Source: JAPHSX01 sp041554195
GTDB lineage: Bacteria > Pseudomonadota > Gammaproteobacteria > Thiohalomonadales > Thiohalomonadaceae
Reading direction: 5' to 3'
NCBI GenBank assembly: GCA_041554195.1
Contig: JBFFMJ010000008.1
Span: 77,321-141,320, forward strand
Length of the DNA: 64,000 nucleotides
Shown here: positions 16,326-24,139 of the stretch, in pieces
Numbering within the stretch: the first letter of the stretch is position 1
Layout of the letters: the number at the start of each line of letters is the position of its first letter
Translations under genes and position numbers: made by a program
The notes under the pieces: generated by a model
Databases searched by the model: none
What the model saw: only the letters and a program-made list of their open reading frames with translations
Told to the model about the DNA's origin: nothing

Positions 16326-17017
16326 GTGCCATGAGTTCCTCCCATCAACAGCTCCCCCTGCGTATCGGCCTGCGCGATAGCGCCACCTTTGCCAACTTCT
16401 ACCCCGGCTCCAATGCCGCCGTAGTGCATGCCCTGCAAGCGGCCAGCGAGCCCTTTATCTACCTTGGCGGAGCCATCGGCAGCGGGCGTAGCCACCTGTT
16501 GCAGGCCGCCTGCCATGAGGTGAGCGAGGCGCAGGGGCTGGCCGCCTACCTGCCGTTGGCCGAGTGCATGGTGATGTCCTCACAGATGCTGGAGGGGATG
16601 GAGCAGATGGCGCTGGTGGCGATCGATGATCTGGAGCTGCTGGCGGGGAATAGTGAGTGGGAGCTGGCACTGTTTCATCTCTACAACCGCATGCGTGATG
16701 CCGGGCATCGCATGATCGCGGCGGGTAACGCCGCCCCGGCGGTTCTCGGTATTACCCTGCCCGACCTGTTGTCACGCCTCGGCTGGGGGCCGGTGTTTCA
16801 GCTTCAGCCCCTGGCGGATGGAGAAAAATCAGAGGCCCTGCGGATGCGGGCAAAACAGCGTGGTATGGAGTTGCCCCCCGAGGTGGCGGACTATCTGCTC
16901 AGCCACGGTTCACGCAATATGCATGACCTGTTTGCTCTGCTGGATAGACTCGATGAGGGCTCGCTGGCGGCACAGCGTAAACTTACAATTCCCTTTGTTC
17001 GTACCTTTATTCGCTAG
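16322..17017 (+). CDS. hda: DnaA regulatory inactivator Hda
   Basis: Hda is a DnaA-related AAA+ protein that, with the DNA-loaded sliding clamp, stimulates DnaA-ATP hydrolysis after initiation. The 231-aa protein has the clamp-binding motif QLPLR at residues 10-14, a Walker A-like loop GAIGSGRSHLLQAA, a Walker B-like VAIDDLELLAG and the sensor/arginine region HGSRNMHDLFALLDRLD. It lacks the DNA-binding domain IV of DnaA, as expected. It overlaps the permease stop by 4 nt (ATGA) and ends 11 nt into the convergent DUF2069 gene. Confidence 0.95.
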   Translation: MSAMSSSHQQLPLRIGLRDSATFANFYPGSNAAVVHALQAASEPFIYLGGAIGSGRSHLLQAACHEVSEAQGLAAYLPLAECMVMSSQMLEGMEQMALVAIDDLELLAGNSEWELALFHLYNRMRDAGHRMIAAGNAAPAVLGITLPDLLSRLGWGPVFQLQPLADGEKSEALRMRAKQRGMELPPEVADYLLSHGSRNMHDLFALLDRLDEGSLAAQRKLTIPFVRTFIR

Positions 17018-17384
17018 CCTCTTCTGCTTTACGCTTCTTCAACTCGCGCCCGCCCAGACGGGCGTAGCTCACACAGCCGATGTAAAACGCCAGACTCAGT
17101 AGTAATTCCAGTAGCGCCAGATAACGATCCTGTGGACTGCTATAGAGTTCGACCACCGCGTGAATGAGGTAGAACAGGGCGAGAAAGGCCGCCCAGGCGT
17201 AGGTGTAGGGACGCCCCTGTAACAGGCCCCGTAGCGGAAACAGCAGCGGTACTAATAGAAACCCCAGCACCAGCCCCAGAGAGAGTTGTGAGGGGGATAG
17301 CCAGCCGTACCACAGTGGTAGCAGCAGCAATAGCCCGAAGTAACCGCAGAGGGCAAGGATGCGGGCACGGCGGAGTTTATCCAT
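17007..17384 (-). CDS. DUF2069 small inner-membrane protein
   Basis: The 125-aa protein has four predicted membrane helices (LALCGYFGLLLLLPLWYGW, LGLVLGFLLVPLLFPL, YAWAAFLALFYLIHAVVELY and LALLELLLSLAFYIGCVSY) and a basic C-terminus. This matches DUF2069, whose function is unknown. The ATG at 17384 is preceded by GGAGGG at 7 nt and overlaps the wrbA stop by 8 nt, so it is the last gene of an arsC-wrbA-DUF2069 transcript. Confidence 0.8.
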   Translation of the reverse strand: MDKLRRARILALCGYFGLLLLLPLWYGWLSPSQLSLGLVLGFLLVPLLFPLRGLLQGRPYTYAWAAFLALFYLIHAVVELYSSPQDRYLALLELLLSLAFYIGCVSYARLGGRELKKRKAEEASE

Positions 17385-17982
17385 GGGTGGTACCCTCCAG
17401 CGCCCTGGCCGCGTTTGCCAGGCGTTTACCCAGGGCAACGCAGAGGCGGTGCTCAGCCTCGCTCAGCGGCAGCTTGTTATCCGGTCCGGCGTGGTGGCTC
17501 GCCCCATAGGGGGTGCCGCCGCCGGTGGTGTGGAGCAGGTCGGTTTCGCTATAGGGCAGACCGGTGATCAACATGCCATGGTGCAGTAGTGGCAGCATCA
17601 TCGATAGCAGGGTGCTCTCCTGACCACCGTGCAGGCTGGAGGTGGAGGTGAAAACCGCCGCAGGTTTGCCGATCATCGAGCCCGAAAGCCAGAGTGGACT
17701 GGTGTTGTCGATAAAGTGCTTCAGCGGTGCGGCCATGTTGCCGAAGCGTGTTGAGCTGCCCAGGGCCAGCCCTGTGCATGCCTTCATATCATCCAGTTCC
17801 ACGTAGGGTGCACCCTCGTCGGGGACGCTATCGGCGGTGGCCTCGCAGACGGTGGAGACCTCGGGTACGGTGCGAAGGCGTGCCGACATGCCGTCGATTT
17901 CCTCAACGCCGCGGGCGATGAGTCGTGCCATCTCAGCTGTGGCACCATGGCGGCTGTAATAGAGAACCAGTATTTCGGCCAT
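17377..17982 (-). CDS. wrbA: WrbA-type NAD(P)H:quinone oxidoreductase
   Basis: WrbA proteins are FMN-dependent two-electron quinone reductases of the flavodoxin-like fold. The 201-aa length fits. The FMN phosphate loop is YYSRHGATAEMARLIARG near the N-terminus, followed by GLALGSSTRFGNMAAPLKHF, FTSTSSLHGGQESTLLSMM and YGASHHAGPD, all family marks. It overlaps arsC upstream by one base (TAATG) and DUF2069 downstream by 8 nt. Cytoplasmic; likely protects against quinone redox cycling. Confidence 0.93.
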   Translation of the reverse strand: MAEILVLYYSRHGATAEMARLIARGVEEIDGMSARLRTVPEVSTVCEATADSVPDEGAPYVELDDMKACTGLALGSSTRFGNMAAPLKHFIDNTSPLWLSGSMIGKPAAVFTSTSSLHGGQESTLLSMMLPLLHHGMLITGLPYSETDLLHTTGGGTPYGASHHAGPDNKLPLSEAEHRLCVALGKRLANAARALEGTTHG

Positions 17983-18323
17983 TAGAGGATATCCAGTACG
18001 GTTTCGGGCGGACGGCCAATCGCTGCCTTGCCGTTGTTGATGACAATGGGGCGCTCAATCAGTTTGGGAGTGGCCACCATCGCCTCGATCAACTGCTCAC
18101 GACTGAGTGACGCATCGGCCAGTCCTAACTCCTGGTACTCGGCCTCCTTGGTACGCATCAGCTGACGCGGCTCCAGGCCGAGTAAATCAAGGATCTCGCC
18201 CAGCTCTTCTTTGCTTGGGGGGGTCTTCAGGTACTCCACCACTTCGGCATTGATATCTCGTTCTTCGAGCAGTTGCAGGGTTTGACGCGACTTACTGCAG
18301 CGGGGATTGTGATAAATCTTCAT
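17982..18323 (-). CDS. arsC: ArsC-family arsenate reductase (glutaredoxin type, YfgD-like)
   Basis: The 113-aa protein shows the ArsC active-site segment YHNPRCSKSRQTLQLLEE (catalytic Cys about residue 9) and the arginine segment PKLIERPIVI, plus AAIGRPPETVLDIL at the end. ArsC reduces arsenate with glutathione/glutaredoxin, but the chromosomal YfgD branch, found beside hda as here, has no arsenic-resistance neighbours and may have another redox role. No arsB or arsR gene is nearby. It starts the arsC-wrbA-DUF2069 transcript. Confidence 0.88.
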   Translation of the reverse strand: MKIYHNPRCSKSRQTLQLLEERDINAEVVEYLKTPPSKEELGEILDLLGLEPRQLMRTKEAEYQELGLADASLSREQLIEAMVATPKLIERPIVINNGKAAIGRPPETVLDIL

Positions 18324-18465
18324 TTCAGGGCCAATTTTATTACTCTAATAGGAAGGCCCTATTCTAGCCGCTCTTTGCTTGACAGCCTATAGGGGCAGTG
18401 ATAGCGTTTCGAGCTATATTTCCCCTTACGATAACGTTGGCAAGAAGAAGTTATCCAGAGAACAT

Positions 18466-18759
18466 ATGTCATTGAATCTACATAATTTTTTACTTTTTAT
18501 TGTGATATTGGTCTCGGCGTGCAGTATCGTGCCCCCGGTTCAGGAGATGAGTGATGCGCGCCAGGCACTGGAGGCGGCACGTGAGGCGCAGGCCGAGAAG
18601 TACGCCGAGCAGAAGTTACGCAGCGCAGAGGATTCGATGGAGCTGGCGACCAAGACCCTCAATCAGGGGGAATACGAAGCGGCACGAATGGCGGCCAGCG
18701 TGGCCAAGGCTCTGGCAATCAAGGCGAGAGATGAGGCGTTGGCAGCGAGGACCGAGTAG
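18466..18759 (+). CDS. Small DUF4398-type lipoprotein
   Basis: The 97-aa product has a signal peptide with lipobox (ILVSACS, Cys about residue 19), then an Ala/Glu-rich helical domain (DARQALEAAREAQAEKY, RSAEDSMELATKTLNQGEYEAA) of the DUF4398 kind. It is expected to be anchored in the outer membrane and helical like Lpp. The ATG at 18466 is preferred since earlier in-frame codons would put 29 residues before the signal peptide. The next gene encodes a related lipoprotein with a LysM domain, 155 bp away. Confidence 0.8.
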   Translation: MSLNLHNFLLFIVILVSACSIVPPVQEMSDARQALEAAREAQAEKYAEQKLRSAEDSMELATKTLNQGEYEAARMAASVAKALAIKARDEALAARTE

Positions 18760-18914
18760 CCATTTCGCATCGGTGCTATAAAACTGTGGACAGGGTCACG
18801 GCCTTAGCCTTGACAGGGTTTTGCAGCAGGTGCTACTTTCACTCTCAATATGCGAGTATTTCATTAACTTAACTAAACTTAACGAATAAAACTAACGGCG
18901 GAGTCATATAGACG

Positions 18915-19535
18915 ATGAAACTTTTCAAAGGATTAAAAATTACGGCGATGATTGCCCTGGTTCTGAGCATTGCTGTAGGTTGTGCCAGTACCCCTGAGCC
19001 TGAGCCGGTTGAAGATCAGACCGTTGTTGCGCAGCGTGCTATTGCTGATGCCAAGGCTGCCAATGACAAGGCCAAGGCGGCGGGCGCTGCCTGGCGCGAC
19101 ACCGACGACTTGATTAAGAAGGCCGAAGAGGCGCTTAAGGCGGGTGATACCGGTTTGGCGATTCAACTGGCTAATCAGGCTCGCCGTCAGGCAGAAAATG
19201 CCCTGAGGCAGAAGCAGGCCGAGATGGCGAAGGCGGAACAGCCTGCCCCGGTGGCGGCCGCCAGCGATAGCTACACGGTCATTTCTGGTGACACCCTGTG
19301 GGGTATCTCAGCCAGAAGCGAGATTTACGGCAACCCTTACCAGTGGCCGCTGATCTACAAAGCTAATCGCAGCCAGATTCAGGACGCTGACCTGATCTTC
19401 CCCGGCCAGAACCTCTCCATCGCGCGTGATGTATCTGCTGCCGATGTTGATGCCGCTGTTAACCACGCCCGTAACCGTGGCGCGTGGTCGATTGGTGTTG
19501 TAGAGGCCAGCGACGAGGCTTACCTCGCTCGCTAA
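18915..19535 (+). CDS. DUF4398-LysM lipoprotein, peptidoglycan binding
   Basis: The 206-aa product has a lipobox (SIAVGCAS, Cys about residue 23), a helical Ala/Lys-rich DUF4398 region (residues about 40-105) and a C-terminal LysM domain (SYTVISGDTLWGISA, NRSQIQDADLIFPGQNLSI, about residues 117-175). LysM binds the glycan chains, so the protein probably ties the outer membrane to peptidoglycan. The NPYQWPLIYKAN segment is the usual LysM helix. It has its own terminator at 19560-19587. Low-complexity helix plus abundance-type codons suggest a structural lipoprotein. Confidence 0.88.
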   Translation: MKLFKGLKITAMIALVLSIAVGCASTPEPEPVEDQTVVAQRAIADAKAANDKAKAAGAAWRDTDDLIKKAEEALKAGDTGLAIQLANQARRQAENALRQKQAEMAKAEQPAPVAAASDSYTVISGDTLWGISARSEIYGNPYQWPLIYKANRSQIQDADLIFPGQNLSIARDVSAADVDAAVNHARNRGAWSIGVVEASDEAYLAR

Positions 19536-19559
19536 TTCGGGCGAGACAGCAAACTTAGT

Positions 19560-19587
19560 CAAGGGCTCCTAACGGGGCCCTTTTCTT
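19560..19587 (+). terminator. Rho-independent terminator of the LysM lipoprotein gene
   Basis: Stem AAGGGCTCC (19561-19569)/GGGGCCCTT (19574-19582, one G-T pair) with a TAAC tetraloop, then TTTTCTTTT. Confidence 0.9.
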
Positions 19588-19641
19588 TTGTCTGTTAAGA
19601 TCTTAAATTTAAGCTCTGTAGTGCAACAAGCGGGTAGTTTG

Positions 19642-20181
19642 ATGAAGGCGGTAGAAAAGTTTTTTGAAGGGATTTTGTGGGAGAGTCGCTTCTCGGTACT
19701 GTTTGCGGTGGTTGCCAGCCTCTTCAGTTCGCTGGCGGTGTTCTACATGGCGACAATCGATGCCTACTACATGATCAGCCACCTTGGTGAGTATGCGTCC
19801 CCGGCTCTGGATGCCGTGGCACGCAATGCGCTACGTAGTGCCACCATTACCCATGTGGTAGAGATCGTTGATGGCTACCTGCTGGCAACGGTGTTGCTGA
19901 TCTTCTCGCTCGGCCTCTACGAGTTATTCATCAGTAAGATTGATCAGGCCGAGAAATCCGAAACCTCATCCAATGTGCTGTTGATCACCAGTCTGGATGA
20001 CCTCAAGGGGCGGCTGGCCAAGGTGATCCTAATGATATTGATCGTTAAGTTCTTTGAACATGCGATCAGCATGACCTTTAAATCACCGTTGGACCTGCTC
20101 TATCTGGCTGCAGGCATTAGCTTGCTGGGGCTGGCGCTCTACCTCTCTCATGCCGCGGATGATAAGCACACAAATAAATAG
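19642..20181 (+). CDS. YqhA / UPF0114 family membrane protein
   Basis: The 179-aa protein has the UPF0114 layout: an N-terminal KAVEKFFEGILWESRF, three to four membrane helices and the conserved LYELFISKID followed by SLDDLKGRLAKVI. Function of the family is unknown. The ATG at 19642 is chosen because the family starts right at this region; an upstream in-frame ATG at 19588 overlaps the terminator's T-tract. Ribosome site weak. A perfect inverted repeat follows at 20191-20209. Confidence 0.85.
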   Translation: MKAVEKFFEGILWESRFSVLFAVVASLFSSLAVFYMATIDAYYMISHLGEYASPALDAVARNALRSATITHVVEIVDGYLLATVLLIFSLGLYELFISKIDQAEKSETSSNVLLITSLDDLKGRLAKVILMILIVKFFEHAISMTFKSPLDLLYLAAGISLLGLALYLSHAADDKHTNK

Positions 20182-20190
20182 CTTCTAGCG

Positions 20191-20209
20191 GGCGAGAAAC
20201 TTTCTCGCC
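20191..20209. terminator. Perfect inverted repeat after yqhA, possible weak terminator
   Basis: GGCGAGAAA / TTTCTCGCC around a single C, with no clear T-tract (TGTTATCC follows). Symmetry suits either a weak terminator or an operator for the downstream thioredoxin operon. Confidence 0.4.
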
Positions 20210-20255
20210 TGTTATCCTGTCGTAACTAATATCCATCGATTTTATGGAGAGCCAC

Positions 20256-20735
20256 ATGTTAAAACGACTTTTGCTCCTTCTGGTGCTGTTGAGTAGTCAA
20301 CCGCTGTTAGCCAATCCGGTTGATCTTGAGCTGACCGACATGAATGGCAAGCAGCTTAAGCTCTCCGACTACCGCGGCAAATGGGTAGTGCTCAATTACT
20401 GGGCGACCTGGTGTCCGCCCTGCCTTGAGGAGCTCCCTGAACTGGTACTTTTTCATGAGTCGCACAAGGACCGCGATGCCGTAGTCATCGGCATTGATAT
20501 GGAGATGTTGCAGCCAGAGGCTCTGGAGCAGTTTGTCGATGATAACTTTTTGACCTATCCGATTGTGCCGATGGTGGAGAATATGCCGTCGTTTGATAAC
20601 GTGGATAATTTTCCAACCAGTTATCTCATCGACCCCGATGGTATTGCGGTGGTAAAGCATGTGGGGGCCGTAACCTCTGATGCGATTGAAGAGTTCATCA
20701 ATTCCTATGTGCCGGATAAGACGGTTAGGCGTTAA
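20256..20735 (+). CDS. TlpA-like periplasmic thiol-disulfide oxidoreductase
   Basis: The 159-aa protein has a signal peptide (RLLLLLVLLSSQPLLA) and a thioredoxin fold with the active site ATWCPPCLEELPE (CPPC, about residues 55-58) as in TlpA/ResA, and the cis-Pro loop NFPTSYLID. Such proteins reduce disulfides in exported proteins or in apocytochrome c. GGAGAG lies 4-5 nt before the ATG at 20256; an ATG four codons earlier is less well placed. It heads a run of four genes (a second thioredoxin, TolC, short adaptor) with 5-15 nt gaps or overlap. Confidence 0.88.
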   Translation: MLKRLLLLLVLLSSQPLLANPVDLELTDMNGKQLKLSDYRGKWVVLNYWATWCPPCLEELPELVLFHESHKDRDAVVIGIDMEMLQPEALEQFVDDNFLTYPIVPMVENMPSFDNVDNFPTSYLIDPDGIAVVKHVGAVTSDAIEEFINSYVPDKTVRR

Positions 20736-20750
20736 TAGCGGGGAAGAATA

Positions 20751-21281
20751 ATGAAACATCGTTTGCTACGTATCATGTTAATTATGGCCTCTTTTTGTGG
20801 CGGTGTCGTTCAGGCTGAGGCGCCGCGCGATCCCTACCAGTATTTTTTTAATGAAACCTTCGGCGACTTTTCTGAGGAGTTGCAGACCGCGCGTGATGAG
20901 GGGAAGAAAGGGGTGTTGCTCTTCTTCGAGATGGATGAATGCCCCTTCTGTCACTATATGAAGGGCAATGTGCTCAATCAGGTCGCGGTGCAGGAGTATT
21001 ACCGTAAAAACTTCCTCCTTTTCGCTGTCGATATCGAGGGCGACGTGGAGATAGTCGACTTTAGCGGCGAGCATATGTCGCAAAAGGATTTTGCCTTTAA
21101 GAAGAACCGCGTGCGTGCCACCCCGGTGATTGCGTTTTATGATCTTGCGGGCAAGCGTATTCATCGTCACACAGGGAAGACCTCCGGCGTAAATGAGTTT
21201 ATGTTAATGGGTGAGTACGTGGCAGAAGGCCATCATGAGAAGCTCTCCTTTACCCGTTTTAAACGCAGCAAAAAGAAATAG
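20751..21281 (+). CDS. SoxW-like periplasmic thioredoxin-fold protein
   Basis: The 176-aa product has a signal peptide (LRIMLIMASFCGGVVQAEA) and a thioredoxin-like domain with the active site FEMDECPFCHYMK (CPFC, about residues 64-67) and RATPVIAFYDLAG for the cis-Pro loop. CPFC with a following HYMK is typical of the SoxW/DsbC-like thioredoxin_2 group, some of which work in sulfur oxidation or cytochrome maturation. The basic tail FKRSKKK is unusual. It is 15 bp after the TlpA-like gene and 5 bp before the TolC gene. Confidence 0.82.
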   Translation: MKHRLLRIMLIMASFCGGVVQAEAPRDPYQYFFNETFGDFSEELQTARDEGKKGVLLFFEMDECPFCHYMKGNVLNQVAVQEYYRKNFLLFAVDIEGDVEIVDFSGEHMSQKDFAFKKNRVRATPVIAFYDLAGKRIHRHTGKTSGVNEFMLMGEYVAEGHHEKLSFTRFKRSKKK

Positions 21282-21286
21282 AAGCT

Positions 21287-22621
21287 ATGGCAACGGGTGC
21301 GGTGCGGAAGTCTTCTCGTACACTACTATTTTTTCTTGGATTTATGACGGTGGGGGCTGATGCCCAGGAGTCAGCCGAGTTACCGCAACCCCTGACACTG
21401 GAGTACGCCCTCTCGTTGGTCGATTCCGCGCACCCCGCCATGCAGCAGGCACGAGCGCAGCAACAGGCGGCACAGGCGCGCCTGCAATCGAGCGAGGCAG
21501 AGGATGACCTGAGTGTCTCCCTAGAGGCGCGGGCCCGTTGGGTACAGCCCCCCTCGTCAATGAGTGACGAGGTTACGGACGATCACAAGGGCTCACTTTT
21601 TGTACGCAAATCGCTTTACGATTTTGGCCGCACGACCGCGCTGCAACAGGCGGCACGCAGTGAGTCTCAGGCGATGGCGGTGCGCTATCACTCTGAGCGA
21701 GATCAGCACCGCATAGCCATTATGCGTGCCTTCTTCGCGGTGCTGCTTGCCGATCAGGAAAACTTTCGCGACAACGAGGCATTGGCGGTCGCCTATATTA
21801 CGCTGGACCGATTACGTAATCGCCAGGAGCTGGGACAGACCTCCGACATCGAGGTGCTGGAGCAGGAGAGTCACTATCAAGGCATTCGCTATCGTTTGTT
21901 AAATAGCGAATCGCGACAGCGCCTGACACGCTCACAACTGGCGAATCTGCTGAACCTGCCTGGACAGCTGCCGGCAGATCTGGTGTCCCCCAGCTTTGAC
22001 CATGCCGAGCGACCACTCCCCGAATATGAGTCACTGCTGGCGCTGGCGCAGCAACACAATACCTCGCTGCAGTCACTACAGTTAGAGTTGGAGGCCTCGC
22101 AGCAGCGAGTGAGCAGTGTGCGTAGTGGGAAGTTACCGCAGCTAAATGGCGAACTGGAGGCCTCCAGTTACAGCCGGGAACTGGGCTCTAGTGACACCTG
22201 GCGTGCCGGGGTTACTTTGAGCGTGCCTATCTACAATGGTAATCGTATCGATTCTGCCATTGCCGCGGCGCAGGCCGAGGTGATGCGCTTACGGGCAAAA
22301 TTGTCGCAGTCGCGCCAGGATTTGCGTCAGGCGCTACTGGAGAACTGGTTCGAGTTACAACGTCTGGCCCTGCGGCGGGAGCAGGCCGCGAGCGAACTGG
22401 ATTATCGTGAACTTTATCTTGATCGCAGTCGTGCCAATTATGAGATGGAGGTGACGGCGGATTTGGGTGACGCCATGGTGCGCTTGAGTGATGCGCAACT
22501 GGCGTTGATTAAAAACGATTTTGACACCGCGCTGGCCTGGGAGAAGTTGCGTGCGCTGGTCGGTGTTGAGCTGGAAAGATTGGACGAGGCGGTGATGCAA
22601 CCGCAGGGGGAGCGACAGTGA
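21287..22621 (+). CDS. TolC-family outer-membrane channel protein
   Basis: The 444-aa protein has a signal peptide and the duplicated TolC layout: LTLEYALSLVDSAHPAMQQA at the start of repeat one and long alpha-helical segments with two short strand regions per half (GSLFVRKSLYDFGRT; WRAGVTLSVPIYNGN). TolC trimers form the exit duct of tripartite efflux or type I secretion. Here it is coupled (4-nt overlap) to a short adaptor but no inner-membrane pump gene follows. Confidence 0.9.
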   Translation: MATGAVRKSSRTLLFFLGFMTVGADAQESAELPQPLTLEYALSLVDSAHPAMQQARAQQQAAQARLQSSEAEDDLSVSLEARARWVQPPSSMSDEVTDDHKGSLFVRKSLYDFGRTTALQQAARSESQAMAVRYHSERDQHRIAIMRAFFAVLLADQENFRDNEALAVAYITLDRLRNRQELGQTSDIEVLEQESHYQGIRYRLLNSESRQRLTRSQLANLLNLPGQLPADLVSPSFDHAERPLPEYESLLALAQQHNTSLQSLQLELEASQQRVSSVRSGKLPQLNGELEASSYSRELGSSDTWRAGVTLSVPIYNGNRIDSAIAAAQAEVMRLRAKLSQSRQDLRQALLENWFELQRLALRREQAASELDYRELYLDRSRANYEMEVTADLGDAMVRLSDAQLALIKNDFDTALAWEKLRALVGVELERLDEAVMQPQGERQ

Positions 22622-23166
22622 AAAAGGTAATGATAACCGGCGTATGGCCGCTGCTTTTGCTGGCGATGTTCTCAAGTGTATCGCCTGCCGCCGAGTCACA
22701 GGACGAGGTTAGTTGGGGCGAGCCGCTGATACTCTCCAGCAATCTTGCTGCCGAGGTGGTTAAGAGTCCGTTTGCTGAGGGTGACATGGTGAAAAAAGGT
22801 GCCCTGCTGCTGCAGCTGGAGAGTGGCGTGGCACGTGCGCGGTTGGAACAGGCTGTTGCCGAGCTGACCCACCAGAAGTTATTGCTGACAGAGGCGCAGA
22901 ATGAACTGCAACGCAGTGAGGAGCTTTATGAGCGCACCCTGCTTTCGGATCACGATCTCGACCTGGCTCGCATTGCCCACGCTGCGGCCCAGAGTAGTTA
23001 CAGCCGTGCCAGGGCTGAGCGAGTGGTGGCGCAGCATGAGCTGGCGTTAAGACGCGTGGTCGCGCCGTTTGATGCTCAGGTGCTGGAGGTGTTTGTTCGA
23101 GCCGGTGAGACAATTAACGGTCAGTTTAATTCGGTCAAGCTCATCGCATTGCGACCACTGAAGTAA
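22618..23166 (+). CDS. Short HlyD/RND-type periplasmic adaptor
   Basis: This 182-aa adaptor starts with GTG overlapping the tolC stop by 4 nt. It has a signal peptide, a first lipoyl half (AAEVVKSPFAEGDMVKKGAL), a helical hairpin (residues about 70-140) and the second lipoyl half (RRVVAPFDAQVLEVFVRAGE), and then ends. The beta-barrel and membrane-proximal domains of ordinary adaptors (300-400 aa) are missing, yet the frame is intact with no downstream remnant before the acylphosphatase gene. So it looks like a natural minimal adaptor rather than a decayed gene. Confidence 0.82.
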   Translation: MKKVMITGVWPLLLLAMFSSVSPAAESQDEVSWGEPLILSSNLAAEVVKSPFAEGDMVKKGALLLQLESGVARARLEQAVAELTHQKLLLTEAQNELQRSEELYERTLLSDHDLDLARIAHAAAQSSYSRARAERVVAQHELALRRVVAPFDAQVLEVFVRAGETINGQFNSVKLIALRPLK

Positions 23167-23196
23167 GCGTCAATAAATGGCCTTGGTGAGACTAGC

Positions 23197-23466
23197 GTGA
23201 GTCGATGCCTCCGTTGTGTGGTCAGCGGTCGGGTGCAGGGGGTGTGGTTTCGCGCCTCAACGCAACAGCGGGCGACGCAACTTGGTATTAGCGGTTCTGC
23301 CCGCAACCTGCCTGATGGAAAGGTAGAGGTGATCGCCTGTGGTGAGATCCGTGCGCTGGAGGAGTTGCGTGACTGGTTGTGGCAGGGGCCGGAGCATGCC
23401 CGTGTTGATGATGTGTGCTGTGAGCCCCTGGTGATAGAGCGGCCTGCCCGTTTTACCACCGGCTAA
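23197..23466 (+). CDS. acyP: Acylphosphatase
   Basis: The 89-aa protein carries the acylphosphatase loop GRVQGVWFRAST (phosphate-binding, catalytic Arg at FRA) and the catalytic Asn in GSARNLPDGKVEV. It hydrolyses carboxyl-phosphate bonds such as acetyl phosphate. Start is GTG; the ribosome site is weak. It lies 30 bp after the adaptor gene, possibly in the same transcript, and ends 2 bp before the convergent lytic transglycosylase gene. Confidence 0.95.
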   Translation: MSRCLRCVVSGRVQGVWFRASTQQRATQLGISGSARNLPDGKVEVIACGEIRALEELRDWLWQGPEHARVDDVCCEPLVIERPARFTTG

Positions 23467-23468
23467 AA

Positions 23469-24092
23469 TTATTTGTACCAGGTGGTACGTTGCGCCTTGA
23501 AGACCTTGCCGGGGTAGCGGTAACTGCCGCGACTGCCGTTATAGCGTGCCAGCGCACGGGTAATATTCTCCTTCTCCATATCCAGATAGTAGCGCAGGAT
23601 AGTGCAGCCAAAACGCAGATTGGTCTGTAGCTCGAACAGGTTGTCTTCGGGACGCCCTAGCTCCTTAAGCCAGAACGGCATGACCTGCATCAGCCCGCGT
23701 GCGCCGGCATTCGATATGGCAAAACGGTCAAAATTACTCTCTACCTGAATGACCGAGAGCACCAGCTCCGGTGAGAGTTTGGCGCGTCTCGCCTCGTGGT
23801 GTACTAGCTGCAACAACTGCAGCAGATTTTGCTCGTCCACCTGGCGAGTTTTCAGGCGGTTCTTCAGCCGCTGAGACATATCGACCAGCCATACCTCGGC
23901 ATCAAAACGATCCAGTCCGTTGTCCCGCTCCGCCAGCGCCTCTACCAGTCGCTGTTTGAGAGCGTGATCGACATTGGCCTGCTGCTGATTGGCAACCGCG
24001 ACGGTAGCGGAGAACAGCACCGGCAGGCACAGCATACATGCTGCGCCTGATTTTATTACGCTCTGAATGGTGTTTTTCATGGTCGAAATCAT
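23469..24092 (-). CDS. Lytic transglycosylase, Slt/MltC-type domain
   Basis: The 207-aa periplasmic enzyme should cleave peptidoglycan to 1,6-anhydro products. After a signal peptide (AACMLCLPVLFSATVAVA) comes the SLT domain with the catalytic glutamate in SVIQVESNFDRFAIS, then AGARGLMQVMPFW, NLRFGCTILRYYL and ALARYNGSRG. I took the ATG at 24092; a GTG two codons earlier and an ATG at 24080 are alternatives and do not alter the mature enzyme. It diverges from the rhombosortase gene across 47 bp. Confidence 0.88.
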   Translation of the reverse strand: MISTMKNTIQSVIKSGAACMLCLPVLFSATVAVANQQQANVDHALKQRLVEALAERDNGLDRFDAEVWLVDMSQRLKNRLKTRQVDEQNLLQLLQLVHHEARRAKLSPELVLSVIQVESNFDRFAISNAGARGLMQVMPFWLKELGRPEDNLFELQTNLRFGCTILRYYLDMEKENITRALARYNGSRGSYRYPGKVFKAQRTTWYK

Positions 24093-24139
24093 CTTCACTT
24101 ATAGGCTACCATCCCTTCATCATAATTTGGGAAGGTGTG

